A DNA stretch of 64,000 nt from Paralithodes platypus (Eukaryota > Arthropoda > Malacostraca > Decapoda > Lithodidae): positions 22,149,688 through 22,213,687 of the forward strand of contig CM064519.1 in the NCBI GenBank assembly GCA_032716605.1, written 5' to 3'. Below the pieces are notes generated by a model. That model was not told the DNA's origin. It did no database searches and saw only the letters and a list, made by a program, of their open reading frames with translations. Below, piece after piece: positions 1 through 41,649 of the stretch. The translations under genes were made by a program, and so were the position numbers. Positions within the stretch are counted from its first letter, which is position 1, and every line of letters begins with the position of its first letter.

Positions 1-132
1 CTGTCGAGCTGACCGTCCTTTAGGCACAGGGGGTTGAGATGTAGCCTATATCTGGGTTAGACTCCTAGGGCACATACCAAGTCCTCTAATTTTTGGCTCC
101 ATGATGGGTATGGAGCTTATCCCAAATGAACG

Positions 133-2220
133 TTGATGCCTCGTCTTATGGAAACTCCCTCTGGACCATCGATCACTGGCACTGGCATGGATATGGCTGA
201 TGTGTCTGACTCTGCTTCCTTGACCGTCCTCCCCTCGAGTGGTGGTGGTTCTTTACCTGCCACTATGCCGGATTCTTTACCGACCCCCGCACCGTCCTTG
301 AACATCCATCCGACCTCTGCTCCTAATGAGATACAGGGAATCGGCGAGTCAAGTTCTCTTGGCATGTCGACCTCCTCTATGTTCTCCCCCTACCTAGCCA
401 CTGACTCAGTTCTTGCCCCTTTGGTTAACGACTCAGGCAAGAATTTGGCTATTGTTTCTGACCCTCCTCCACCCACTTCTAATCCTGGTGTCTCTGTTCA
501 AGAGGCCGCCATGGACTCCTCCAGCGCCACCACACGAAACCTTCCCAACGGGTCGGTTGTGATTAATTTTGAACGACCTTTACCTACTGATCATGACACC
601 CCACTTCCAACAACCGGAATTGCTCCCGCAGCTTCTCACGTAACTGAAACCACAGCATTGTTCACTCATTCCTCACCGATGATGTCGTCCCCCTGTACTA
701 CTGTGACTCCTCTATCCTCTTACCTTTTGATGCCAAATCTTCTTCTCATCGCCGATCTAAATGCCCACTTCGTACCACTCCTGAGGTACTGACCACACTG
801 TTTGACCTAGATGGTCAAAGTATTTCAAAGTTGAAAACCGCCCTCATGATGACATTGATCTTCAAATCTATCTTTGCCAAGAAGTGGGTCCTGTTACATT
901 GTTCCACCACTCAGAGACCTCCCACATCGTGGAGGTCCATTACAAGGAACAATCTTCCACCATATTATCCCTCCTGGGCACTCCTTATTAGGTCACCCTG
1001 AAGAGACATTGAACCTATGCGTTGGCACAGTCGTCGACCCCCTCAACGTCCTTATTAAGGAGGCTGACTTTGAGGATGCAGGCCCTCTTCTGTGTCGTGC
1101 ATTACAGTTTGATTATCCAGCTGTACAAAATGTTGAGACATACACTGTATCATCCAGGAAAGATGTTGATCACGATCGACCACCTATTCGCATTGCTAAA
1201 CTCTACTTTGATTGACTTGATTGACCATGACTTACCCCTGTCAATCACGTTAGGTGCTGAGTCGCTGCGTGTGCGGCCATTTGTTTGTCACCCTCGCTAA
1301 TGTATCGCTTGCTAGAAATGTGGTCATCCTGTCAAATATTGTCGCTCAGGAAAGCGCTGCCTACACTGCGGAATGGAATCTAGAGATGGTAATCATCCTA
1401 CCCCGTGTCCCTCTGTTACTCCGACTTGTGTGAATTGTGGTGAACAACACATCACCTCCGATAAGCGATGTTCTCACTATGTGTTCGTCAAGGAGGTACT
1501 TAATTTACAATCAATGAAAGGCATTCCCTACAGAGCTGCTGCCCGCCTGGATCCGCGAGTCTGGAATGGTGCCCAATCGCAGGTACAGTGCTGTAATGCG
1601 TTCTGTTCAATTGCCTTCCACTACCTTGGCACATACTCCGATACACTCAACTTTCCGATTGCCTTCTCATACTCATCAAGCATCATCCAAACGCTCCACC
1701 ACCAGTGCAGCACCTACATCGACTGCATCTCTGATTTCTTCACGCAACACTTGGCACTTACGACGGATAATTTAGCCGCGGATCCACCCTCTGATACCTC
1801 TCTTGGTAAACCTGGATCTTCATCCACCCCGCAATCGCAAAAAGTCCCTGGTCGGCCTTCCGCCCAGTTCATATACAGTACCTAAATTTGCAACGTAAGA
1901 TCCTGTGCGCGTGGGTCTTGGTTCTGATGCTAAGCCCAAGCTCCCTCTACCTCATCGCCATTCCCGTCTTGTTGCCCGATCTCGACCTTTATCACAAAAA
2001 CTAGCCTCCATTCCCAAATCTGGGTCCCGCTCCTCCCTTACGGGCCAATCCTAGAGATCTAAAACGAAACCTCTTGAGGCTGTTTCAACATCTAACTGCC
2101 TAGGCTACACCCTGCTCCTCCCTCCTCCTGAGCAATACTCCCATATGCACAGCCGCTCGTTGCCAGTTTCGCGCCACATTTTCAACTACGGACCACCGTA
2201 ACACCTTAGTCACGCATCTT
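133..2220 (+). pseudogene. Decayed LINE ORF1 (gag-like) with CCHC zinc knuckles
   Basis: Several overlapping open stretches in different frames (133-792, 874-1215, 1373-1885) read as one broken ORF. The clearest signal is at about 1300-1480, where cysteine and histidine spacing gives CIAC-stop-KCGHPVKYC followed by CLHC and CVNCGEQH, i.e. tandem zinc knuckles as in ORF1 proteins of I/Jockey-type non-LTR retrotransposons. A TAG lies inside the first knuckle and there are frame changes around 800-870 and 1215-1300, so it is not functional. The N-terminal part is Ser/Thr/Pro-rich, low complexity and not otherwise recognisable. No RT belonging to it is found downstream before the TA and GATT microsatellites at 2227-2256 and 2397-2425. 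The family assignment is inferred from the knuckles only. Confidence 0.6.
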
Positions 2221-2424
2221 TTGGGTATTCATATATATATATATATATATATATGGTTGGATGAGCGCTTGCATTTCCTACACGATGATGTGGTTTTTGT
2301 TGCGTTTTGGAAAAAGTCACCAAATCGGCCTAGATCTAGCACAGGGCAATGGTGAGTCATAGGGGTGTCTAGCCTTTCTTGGGCGACCTAGATGTGTGAT
2401 TGATTGATTGATTGATTGATTGAT

Positions 2425-2535
2425 TTTTTTTTCCCTGTACGGGCTCTGTCTTAAGTCGGTCACCCCCAGCTAAAAAACAAAAAATAAACAATTAAAATAA
2501 AATAAATAAATGGGGTATGTGCCTGAGTATATCGA
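2425..2535 (+). repeat. Dispersed 3'-end repeat (CTCGAGTCGGCCA family)
   Basis: A tract resembling ccctgtacgggctctgtct, an AGTCGGTCACCCCCAGCT block and then GGGGTATGTGCCTGAGTATA. The same order recurs at 13495-13580 (plus), 46022-46130 (minus) and 54418-54490 (minus), and its tail at about 11565-11590. It is probably the 3' end of a retroelement family. The copy at 2425 is joined directly to the Naiad fragment that follows. Confidence 0.55.
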
Positions 2536-2540
2536 TAGAT

Positions 2541-3987
2541 AGAAGAGTTAGATTCGGGCCGTACATTTTCAAACAAATATTAGGAATTCCTATGGGTGGA
2601 AATGCTAGCCCTTTAATTGCAGACTTATTCTTGCTTGCTTTAGAATTTAAATATATAAAAGACTTAGTTGACAGCAGCAAGAAAAATAAAATCCCAGAAA
2701 AATTAGCACTTGCTAAACTGTTAAGTAATAATAGTAGATATATTGATGATATTCTTGTTTGCAAATTGTTAAATTTTAATAAAGTTGCTAAACTTATTTA
2801 CCCTAATTCTATTCCCCTCACACAATGTAACGTAAATTATAAAGTTGAAAATGTTCTTGATATAAATATAGAGATTGTTAATGAACAGTGCATACTTAAA
2901 GTATATCACAAAGTTGATGATTTTAATTTTAACGTAATAAACTTTCCTTTCCCTAGTAGTAATATCGATAGTAAAATAACTTATAATTGTTTTTATTCCC
3001 AATTAATAAGATTTTGTAAAATCTGCACTAAAGTAGATGACTTTTGGGCTAGAGCTAGGTTACTATACAGACTCTTAGTGGACAGAGGTTTTGAGGCAAG
3101 TAAATTGTTCCATAAATTTAATCTTTTTAGGGTCAATTATTGTGACTGTATTCTAAAATTTGACATCAATAATTTTAATCAAGCATTTTTAACTTGAAGT
3201 TTCTTGTATAACCTCTGCTTACTTTTTGTCTGTATTTATTGTTTTTTGTCTGTATTTATTGTTTATCTTTTTCTTTTTCTATTATTAATATTAATATTGA
3301 TGATTTTTTAAATTTATTGTTCTTGTTAAAAGAGTACTCTTTGTTTAAATCTGTTGTTACTTCATATTTTGCAATTATTTGTCTTTATATTATATGTATT
3401 CATTGTCGATAGTATCAATTGCTTACTTTTGCGATTTCCTTAGTTTATTTGTGCTATAAATGTAGGTTATTTGTAGGGTAGTTATTGATAGGGGTCACTT
3501 GAGGCATGCTATGCTTACAGGTACCTACCCGATAGCACTATCGTTAGTGAGTGCTGTACTGTATTTTATATATTATTTTGTAATAGTATAGATATCTTAT
3601 CAATATTTGTATTTTGTACTATTGTTAATGTCTTGTCATGTTGCAAATTTGATTTTAAATAATATTTTGACATTTAACATTTAGTTTCTTTATTCATGAA
3701 GAGTTTAGTAAAATTTGCCAGAACATCCCGGACTTCCCAAACTTGACTACTTCCTTTAACGTGACGATAGTGCGTTGTTATATGTGCGATTAGTTTGCTT
3801 GGGAAACAGATTAACTTGCTCATGTAGTAATGTACACCCTATGTGGTGGATTGTGTTCTTTTATTTAATAATTTTCATTTTAGTAAGCGTTGTTTCCACA
3901 TAGCGATTTTGATAATTTAATTTGACTTTATATTGTCCTTGTCCCAATTTTGGTTTGTTTAGTTTGCAAGTTTTACATTTTAATCTA
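2541..3987 (+). mobile_element. Naiad Penelope-like element, 5'-truncated copy A
   Basis: Starts inside the RT (VRFGPYIFKQ) and runs through the RT C-terminus (stop near 3197) and the whole 3' UTR to the family end GCAAGTTTTACATTTTAAT. It carries RT motif B (MGGNASPLIADLF) and the YIDD catalytic motif. It is nearly identical over its length to the longer copy ending at 60360, apart from a few substitutions and an 18-bp local duplication near 3230-3255, so it is a young insertion. The open frame 2517-3197 begins in flanking DNA and is a chimera at its first residues. Truncation at the 5' side is typical of target-primed insertion. Confidence 0.88.
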
Positions 3988-4002
3988 TTAAGTTGAGTAG
4001 TG

Positions 4003-4298
4003 TCGAGCCTACTACTTCTGGCTTCAAGCTCAGCTTGTGTCTTGGCAGCATCAAGCCTACCTTTGTTAGCCTCGAGTTTACCTTGGGAGTTGGTAGCATC
4101 GAGCCTACCTATACTAGCGTCGAGCCTAGTAGTTGGGCAGTGTCCAGCCTACCTCTTCTGGCTTCGAACCCAGCTTGTGTTTTGTAGTAACAAGCCTACC
4201 TCTGTTAGCCTCGAGCTTAACTTGGGAGTTGGTAGCATCAAGCTTCCCATACTAGCTTCGAGCTAAGTTGTTTTGGCAGCGTCGAGCCTACCTCTATG
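4003..4298 (+). repeat. Minisatellite with 140-bp higher-order unit
   Basis: Six and a bit monomers of 44-48 bp, each opening TC(G/A)AGCCTACC or a close variant, at 4003, 4051, 4099, 4143, 4191, 4238 and 4282. Monomers 1 and 4, 2 and 5, and 3 and 6 are more alike than neighbours, giving an A-B-C-A-B-C order with a 140-bp period. The ORFs across it are by-products of the repeat. Confidence 0.85.
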
Positions 4299-4379
4299 AC
4301 CGAAGACCGGATTGCTTCGAAAGTGTTTGATACTTTGGTCAAGGTGGCTAGGGTAGTGTCCCTTTTTGCTACGATCCCT

Positions 4380-4583
4380 GTATTGGTGGTGTTGTTCATA
4401 ATGTTCATATTAAAAGTAAAATAGGCGCATATGGATAAGTATTAATTATTTATATGGTAAATTGACGATTTTAGTCAGGAATGAATGAGAATACCTTTGC
4501 ATGGCGAGCACTTTCAAATACCATAACTGCGTCATATGACAGGGAGCGGTGCCCTTCATATGACGGGTGCCATTTTGAAGACG
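4380..4583 (+). mobile_element. Truncated TTAA-type element, palindrome end
   Basis: The interior (about 4390-4500, with AAATAGGCGCATATGGATAAG) matches the interior of the element at 6176-6751. The right end has two palindromic blocks, GTCATATGAC (4531-4540) and TTCATATGAC (4555-4564). The second is centred 24.5 bp from 4583, and TTAT sits at 4584-4587 where TTAA is expected. The left part is missing. Confidence 0.5.
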
Positions 4584-4587
4584 TTAT

Positions 4588-6171
4588 GAGCTATGAGAGA
4601 GAGACCGCGCGTTGGGAGGACGATACCTAGCCTCGGACTGCTCGCCACCACCTTGGGGCCCGTCACTGCCACATACTATGCCTCATCCCCACCTCCCTAC
4701 CTCGCGCAACAAGGAAAAACAAATGGGAAAATATCTTATTTTAGGGTATTTTCACCTCCGGTTCCACGATCGTTGAAAACCATGGGTCGTACAAGGATGA
4801 TTCAGGTGTCATTGGAAAGCTCTATTATCGCTCTTTCACGGATATATAATTGTATTACGCTCTGGCGCTTGCTTAACCACTCAGACCCGGTTGGGCTCTG
4901 AGGCATCCATAAAAAACACCCCCGCGGAACCCGGAAGGGCTCCGAGGCTCCGGCAGCTTGAAAGCCTGTAAGCTTGGTGTGCGACGCGTCCGTCCGACGC
5001 ATGTAAACAACAGCCGGTTGGACCGACGCCGCGCATCTCCGACCACAAGGAGAGGCGTCCTTGTTCGTGTGTGCCTGTATGTTATTGTTAAGTGGTGAAA
5101 AGTAGTGTAAAGTGGCTGATATCGCCACAAAGTTATCTCCACGGAAATCGTCATCACAACTGAACCAGTTGACTTAGACAGCTCTACTCAACACCATTCT
5201 ACAGGAACAAAAAACATCTACGCTTGGGGATGCGCAGAAGCAGTCAAAATAACAAAGATACGGTAGCCTAGGCATAGACGCTTTTCGGCCAAAACCCCCG
5301 GGTTTCGGTATGGAATACATAGCCGGGTCTGATGGGTTAAGCATGAAAAAGAGCATGGAATGAAGCTCGTTTTCGGTCACGTAAACAAGCATGCCCGCTT
5401 TTGGGAAGTTAAAGGAATGAGTTTCTCTTGTCTAACTTTGTAGCAAAATTGTAGATCTTAGATATTTATTGTGTTGATTTTTTTTTTTTTTTTTTTTTTT
5501 TTATTAATGTGACAGTTTACCTCGAGAAGCGCGAACCTATGGCAGATCAAAGTGCCGAAGGTATTGGCTTCAATTCTGACGAAAATGGTCATATATACCA
5601 TATACAGTATAACATTATTACTTCTCCATGTGTGCTTATTTCACTTTTAACCCCCTTGACCCCAAGTGATTTAATACAAAAAATACACTCCACGACCAGC
5701 CACTTGTCTATTTTTTGTTTTCCCTGAAAACACACAGGATGCATTAGTAATGAAGGAAAAATAACATAAAACCGCTCACCTAGATCATTTTCGGGGGAAA
5801 GTCACAATTAACATGGGGTGATGGGTAGGCAATATACTGGATAAAACCTCCTGTGCGCGCTTACACGCACGCCGCTGGACTTGGGGGGGGTTGCCCACCA
5901 TCGGTATTGTTCCGTGGGATCCTAAAGTAGTTCCCATACAAATCTGAACCCTCTAGGTGCCATAGGACAAGAGTAATTAAGGCGGACGCAACCGTTGCGT
6001 CGCTGGTACTGTACTGTGTGTTACATACATAGGCGACGCATAACGTGCATCCCTGGGGTCTAAGTTCATATGTTCTAAATTAAATGAACATGATATAAAC
6101 AGTAAATAATCAAGATAAACTACTGTACTTAAAAAGTTGATAAAGGTATAAATTAAGTAAAGCAGTATCTG
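4588..6171. other. No gene recognised
   Basis: No supportable gene. About 4730-4880 resembles, in inverted orientation, part of the element at 8616-9105 (the stretch around 8700-8830). A poly-T run lies at about 5480-5502. The stretch 4870-5130 is GC-rich but shows no coding signal or splice pattern I trust. Confidence 0.5.
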
Positions 6172-6175
6172 TTAA

Positions 6176-6751
6176 CCCGGGAACGGTGAGAAAGCTCTTA
6201 AGAGGTTTTACTGGGCGACGGCGGCAAAGCTCTTAAGAGGGAAGGCCTAAAAAAAACATTTTAAAAGGCCCCAGTAGCACTTAAAACATTTTTTTTCTCC
6301 CATACCTCATATCACTCCTCCACAAGGGGGGGGCCCTTCAATTATCACCTATTTTCCGTTATTCCCTAATTCATTGGTATATTTTCGTGTGAACATCTCC
6401 AACCCGATCTTAGTGTGTTCATGTGTCTGTTACGTAAGGTAGAGACAGTGAGGGTGTGACTCAGTAGCTCAGTACTGCCTCAACCCTCGAGAGAGGAGGG
6501 TGGGTTGCCAGCTCTCTCACACTTCATTAATGAACCGCTCGCTTACCATTCGCGATTTTGACCAGAAAAATTATATTCCCACTTGTTTTATTGTTGTTAC
6601 AGGTTACTATCTTTATATTAAACGTAAAATAGGCGCATATGAATAAGTAATAACGATATTTATCGTAAAATTACGATTTTAGGCGGGAAAGAGGCCTAAT
6701 ATTGCCGCCCAGAACTGTGGCGTTCACTACACCCTGCGCGCGCTTTATAGG
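6176..6751 (+). mobile_element. TTAA-flanked non-autonomous element (576 bp)
   Basis: TTAA at 6172-6175 and 6752-6755 bound the element. The left end begins CCCGGGAACGG and carries CTCTTAAGAG twice (6195-6204 and 6230-6239), the first centred 24.5 bp from the TTAA. The right end, read inward, begins CCTATAAAGCGCGC. The interior is homologous, in opposite orientation, to the element at 23547-24159. No transposase ORF. TTAA duplication and CCC-type ends suggest mobilisation by a piggyBac-type transposase. Confidence 0.72.
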
Positions 6752-7190
6752 TTAATGGCACCAAACTTAAGATCTCAATTGACAAAATACAACGGTCACA
6801 GGATACAAAGTTATATGTACATATGATCCAGTAAACTTTGTTGCTTGAGCAGTTGAGTAGGGCATGAATGAATATATACTTAAAGAGGCTTAAGGTTTAT
6901 ATTTGTATTATTTGGGTAATTAAACCTTACATATAAATTTCATTTTAATATAAATTGGTGGGTAGGCTACATGGAAATTTTTGCAGAGTAAGTATTCAAT
7001 AACTATCTCAAAGATTACAGGTAGTCTGATACACAATAGTTGCTATAATGCAAAACTGAATGTTTTCCTCTTGAATAGTTTATCAATGAAGATAAATAAA
7101 TCCCTCATATAAATCATGTACTGTACTGTAACAAATTAATTTAGAACTGGACCTTGAATAGAACCACCCAAAGCTATACGGTAATATTTG

Positions 7191-7346
7191 TCTTGCTTGT
7201 TTGTTTATTTTGCAAGTTTTACAATTTAATTTCAGATAACCAATTATTATGTTCTGTCCACCAACCAACTTTACTCCTAAACTCGATTAATGAAATTAAC
7301 AAACACATGTGGCAGTCCGGGGATTCGAACCCAGGACGCTCAGGAA
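7191..7346 (-). mobile_element. tRNA-derived SINE, abutting a Naiad 3' tip
   Basis: On the minus strand a B-box-like GGGTTCGAATCCCC (about 7318-7332) is followed by a tail containing CTCGATTAATGAAATTAAC on the plus strand. The same tail is seen in the copies at 45055-45215 and 45545-45690. It abuts about 40 bp (7191-7231, plus) that match the extreme 3' end of the Naiad family (TTTTGCAAGTTTTACA). It sits in the 3' flank of PSMA3. Not a tRNA gene: no foldable acceptor arm. Confidence 0.68.
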
Positions 7347-7589
7347 TGGAATATTTATGAAACTTTTGTGAAAGGTTTCAAAGTTTACTGTTGTATTCCT
7401 TAAAGATTTAACTTCCATAGTTACTGTAATATCCACAGATAGTGCTTCATATCAAAGGAGCACTTGGTAATCAGTAACTATGTTCATTCTCCACACTGGT
7501 TTATAAAAAAAATATATAAGAGAGTCCATTTAAAAGAAGACCGTATATTCTATGCAAGAATACAAAATTATAATAAAATTAAGAGGTGT

Positions 7590-37566
<29,977 letters not shown>

Positions 37567-38449
37567 AGTTGTGGTGTCAACAACACGACTCAACAAATAA
37601 TCTCGGCAATGTCTCGACTTCTTTACGACACTTCTTAGGTCGACGTTCCTTCACAAATGTTCTACTACTGTATCATTGTTCCGTTTGGAAGGACTCATCA
37701 CATCACATGTTATATTGCCTAATGCTCACCAAATTTCCATAAAAATATCCATTAACAACATCATAGACATGATGATGATGTTGAGGGATAGCCTTAAGTA
37801 TTGGCCCCTCGTTGGTCTTCTTACACCTTCCCCAGTTTTCTTTCTTCACTGTAGATGTATTATTTCTTCATCTCACTGGGGTCCATATTTTCTATAAATT
37901 TACGTTTTCCAAAATATATTATCACTTTTTGTTTTTTCTTTTTCTTTGGTAATAGTTTAGAATGGCCTCCTCCTAAAGAAAATGGATTTTTGAGCACAGA
38001 CTAAACCAAATGTTCACTACTGTATTTACATAGCTGGTCATTAACCTAACCTAAGCTAACCTGGGCATCCTGGGGGCTGCTGCCCCCAGACCCCCGCTGG
38101 TCTTGGGTTGAAAAGTGATAAAAACACATATCTCTTACCTCATTATTCAAAGTTTTGTATTTGGTTTAATATACATTTCCCAGGTCATTTGAACAGTTCT
38201 ATTGCTTCTATATATCATATAATACACCATAGAATACGTTTTTAATAACTAGAAAAAGAGGACTTCGATTAAACAATTACGTTTTCTTTTTTCCGTTAGT
38301 AGACATCAGAAGATAGGTGCTTTATGGCCTTATATGAGTTTTGGAGTTCTTGCTGTGAGTGATGTTGTGGAAGGCTAGTGGAATAGTGTAATGTAGTCAT
38401 CAGCATATGAGTGAATGGGGCTGGAGGTGCAATTGAGTAGGTCACTAAT
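37567..38449. other. Upstream flank of PSMA3
   Basis: The promoter and 5' UTR of PSMA3 should lie here, but no TATA box or other core motif can be called with confidence. A CCTAACCTAAGCTAACC tract lies at about 38044. Confidence 0.45.
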
Positions 38450-39692
38450 GAATAATAGGAAGAGAATTGGAGATATTAAATTTTAATCAAGTCGCTAAAC
38501 AAATTTATCCAAATTCCATCCCCCTCACACAAGGTAACGTAAATGATGATATTGAAAATGTTCTTGATATAAATATACAGATTGTTAATGAACACTGCAC
38601 ACTTAAAATATACCACAAAGTTGATAATTTTAATTTTAACGTAATAAACTTTCCTTTCCCTAATAGTAGTATTGATAGCAAAATAACTTCTAATTGTTTT
38701 TATTCCCAGCTAATAAGATTTTGTAGAATTTGTACCAGAGTAGAAGACTGTTGGGATAGAGCTAGGTTACTATACAGACTCTTAGTAGACAGAGGTTTTG
38801 TTTCAAGTAAATTGTTGCATAAATTTAATCTTTTTAAGGTCAATTATTGTGACTATTTTAAAATTTGATATCAATAATGGGGACAGAGGTGCATGGGGGC
38901 GGTTCGTTCGTGGCCACCCCGTCGGGGATCACGGCGTCAGGCAATAGATAGATAGATAGATTATTAACTTGAAGTTTCGCTTAAAGCCTCTGCTTACTCT
39001 TTGTCTGTACAGTATATATTAATTGTTTATAATTTTCTATTGTCATTATTTTTTTTTATAATTGATTGCAATTGTTAAAAGAGTACACTTTTGTTTAAAT
39101 CTATTGTGCCTTCTTCAAATTTTAAAATATTTATATTTATTATATTATATATGATCATTGTCGATAGGATTAATTACTTGCTTTTGCGATTTCCTTAGTT
39201 TAGTTGTACAATAAATGTAGGTTATTTGTAGGGTAGTAATTGTTAGGGGTCACTTGAAGCATGCTATGCTTACAGGTACCTACCCGATAGCACTATCGTT
39301 AGCGAGTTATATTTGTATTTTGTACTATTGTTATTATCTTGTCAAGTTGCAAATTTGATTTTAATACAACATTTGACATTAATGTAGTTTCTTTATTCAT
39401 GCAGAGTTTAGTAAAATTTACCAGAACGTCCCCGACTTCCCAAATTGACTAATTCCTTGAACGTGACTACAGTGCGTTAGTACTGTATGTGTGCGATTAG
39501 TTTGCTTTGGAACCAGATTAACTTGCTCATGTAGTGATGTACACCCTATGTGGTGGATTGTGTTCTTTTATTTATAAATAATTATTTTACTTAAGGGTAG
39601 TTTCCACATAGCGATTTTTATTCGTTGTTTTGTCTTTTTACTGTGTTCGTATACGTTTTGGTTTGTTTATTTTGCAAGTTTTACATTATAAT
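38450..39692 (+). mobile_element. Naiad 5'-truncated copy G (older)
   Basis: Open frame 38467-38868 corresponds to the RT C-terminus (VLDINIQIVNEHCTLKIYHK, WDRARLLYRLLVDRGF), followed by the 3' UTR to GCAAGTTTTACATTATAAT. Visibly more diverged from 56695-60360 than copy A. Split at 38879-38962 by a LINE 3' end. Confidence 0.85.
38879..38962 (+). mobile_element. 84-bp LINE 3'-end insertion in Naiad copy G
   Basis: GGGGACAGAGGTGCATGGGG to GGCGTCAGGCAA and a TAGATAGA tail, the 3' terminus of the HPFGDHGVRQ LINE family. It interrupts CATCAATAA/TTTTAATC of the Naiad RT end. Confidence 0.88.
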
Positions 39693-39694
39693 TG

Positions 39695-40110
39695 GATAGA
39701 ACCCTGAGGAACACCGGAGTTGATAGGTTGAGGAAGTGAACGGTGGCCGTCCACAACCGCAGCTATGGAATGGCTGGAAAGGAAATTACTGTAGAGACAA
39801 AGGCAGAGATGGAGGGATAGAAACCGAAGGAGGGTAGTTTGGAAATTAAGGATTTTTGCCAGACTCTATCGAAGGCCTTCGATATGTCTAGCGAAACGGA
39901 AAAAGTCTCATCGAAGTCCCGAATGGAAGATGACCAAGAGTGATAAAGAACACCGACCAAATCAAGAAGGCCGGGAAAACATGCCCCACTCTCATGGCTA
40001 AGAATACAACACGTCAACGAGAGCGTATTATGGACGAAATGGAGCGGCTTCTCAAAATGTGGGTAGACGACTAGACTCGACGCCACATTTGAAGTGATCC
40101 GGGAACGCAT
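39695..40110 (-). pseudogene. LINE RT fragment
   Basis: SLDISKAFDRVWQKSLISKL and FGFYPSISAFVS on the minus strand, matching motif A and its surroundings in the LINE at 9908-11525. It joins the 3' end of Naiad copy G directly. Confidence 0.8.
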
Positions 40111-40115
40111 CCCTA

Positions 40116-41026
40116 TTTATCCCATTAGTTTATACATTCGATATATGATCGGGTTTTCAATAACTTAACCCAATCAAATAGTGGGGGAAATCTGTATATA
40201 TTTTATATTAATGTCCTGCAAGCTCTAGTAAAATATTTGGATTATTGTTATAATTTTTATACCAGTAGTAGTTTCAGGAGTTAATAAAATATACTTTTCG
40301 AGATGAACTACTTTTTAATGGAAAACAAGGACTAAATAGTATATACAGTAGATATGAACAGCAGTGCTTGAGTGTACATGAATTAAGTTTTTAATTTTAG
40401 AGAACAAAATAACTGCCATGAAGTCTTTATTCATGTCAGAATCATGCATACAAAAACAGTGCTCTTAACCTTGTCATGCCTCCCCAATGAAAATAGAACC
40501 AACAAATACAATTACAAATTTGAGTGACAAAAATTAGCTCTAAAAAGAGGTTATAACTAAGGCATAAATTTGTTTTAACACTTTATTAATAAGTTATAAG
40601 GGTACTCTAATTATAATATTACACACCATAGGTTCACTGGGATCATAAATCAAATACCGTACTATATTCCTTTCAACTAAATTATCAGAAATTATATTAA
40701 GAATACAGATGAGGACATCCAAAAAGCTAGCCTAACTACCAATTTTAGGCAGTTTGTCACCCAAACTGTACAAGTCTTGCTCTTTTGGCCACATTAGCTG
40801 CAAACTACAGTAGTCGCCAGTGAGGGAGCTTACTGCACACCCTCAACCTTAACAATTTATCAGTGGACCACTTCCCAGTTTTAGGACTATAAGAAAGTTC
40901 ATACTGCAGATATCAAATTTAGCTGAAATACAAGTTAAATTATGATTGTAGTACACATATACAGTACTGTACTGTATGTACATTAAACCCCCCCCCCCCC
41001 CAGCTGCTGCCATGATTACATTGGTT
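40116..41026. other. Intergenic, nothing recognised
   Basis: AT-rich DNA without supportable gene. TTAACCTTGTCATGCCTCCCC-like sequence near 40480 has a partial complement (GGGGGCATGACA) near 41250, perhaps an old element. Confidence 0.4.
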
Positions 41027-41623
41027 CAACGCAGCCAGTGCCGGATTGTTTTCAATTTCTTTTTGACTGAATGGTTTCAGAATGTGAAGGAATGAAGGAA
41101 AACTGTAAACATTTTATTCACCATACCCCATTTTGTCGACTTTGGCCCTCTAAACATATTTCAGTAGCTATGTACTTATGTATATATTTTAGTACCTGAA
41201 ACTATTTCTGAGGCTCAAACTACACCAACGATTTCTGCTGTCGAGGGGGCATGACACGTCAGAAGTGACTCGTACTTTGGGTACTGGTCAGGCAAAGGTC
41301 TGCCCACATGCTGCCAAATTTATTTGGCGATAACAGATTTAAAAAAAAAAAATTTACATTTGTTTTTTCACACAAGAAGTCTGGGAAGCAGGTTAAGGCT
41401 CAAACCAGTCTTATAATTTTGGCTGTGAAGTGGGCATGGCATATCAGAAGTGACTCATACTTTGGGTTTGGTGTGCCCACGTGTTGCCAATTTTTTTTGG
41501 ACATAAACCGACTCAAATTTTGTATAAATTTTTCTTGTGTCGGACGTATACAATATATACATAGTTGGCACTGGCCGTGTTCAACCGACTTGACGTATAT
41601 ATACATCGTTGGCAAATGGCGAG
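41027..41623. mobile_element. Old TTAA-type element related to 12160-12896
   Basis: Right TTAA at 41624-41627, preceded inward by CTCGCCATTTGCCAAC. The palindrome GTATATATAC (41595-41604) is centred 24.5 bp from the end, with a near-copy about 41545-41565 (GGACGTATACAATATATACA). The left end TTCAACGCAGCCAGTGCCGG resembles TTAACCCGCAGAGTGCCAGA. The left boundary is uncertain. Confidence 0.5.
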
Positions 41624-41649
41624 TTAAATCAAGTTCAACATAATTTCCA

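Noticed and set aside
133..792. A host gene encoding a 219-aa Ser/Thr/Pro-rich protein
   Set aside because: No conserved domain; it continues in broken frames into LINE zinc knuckles.
7309..7346. tRNA gene
   Set aside because: A B-box match only, no cloverleaf, and the same tail follows it in two other copies: a SINE.
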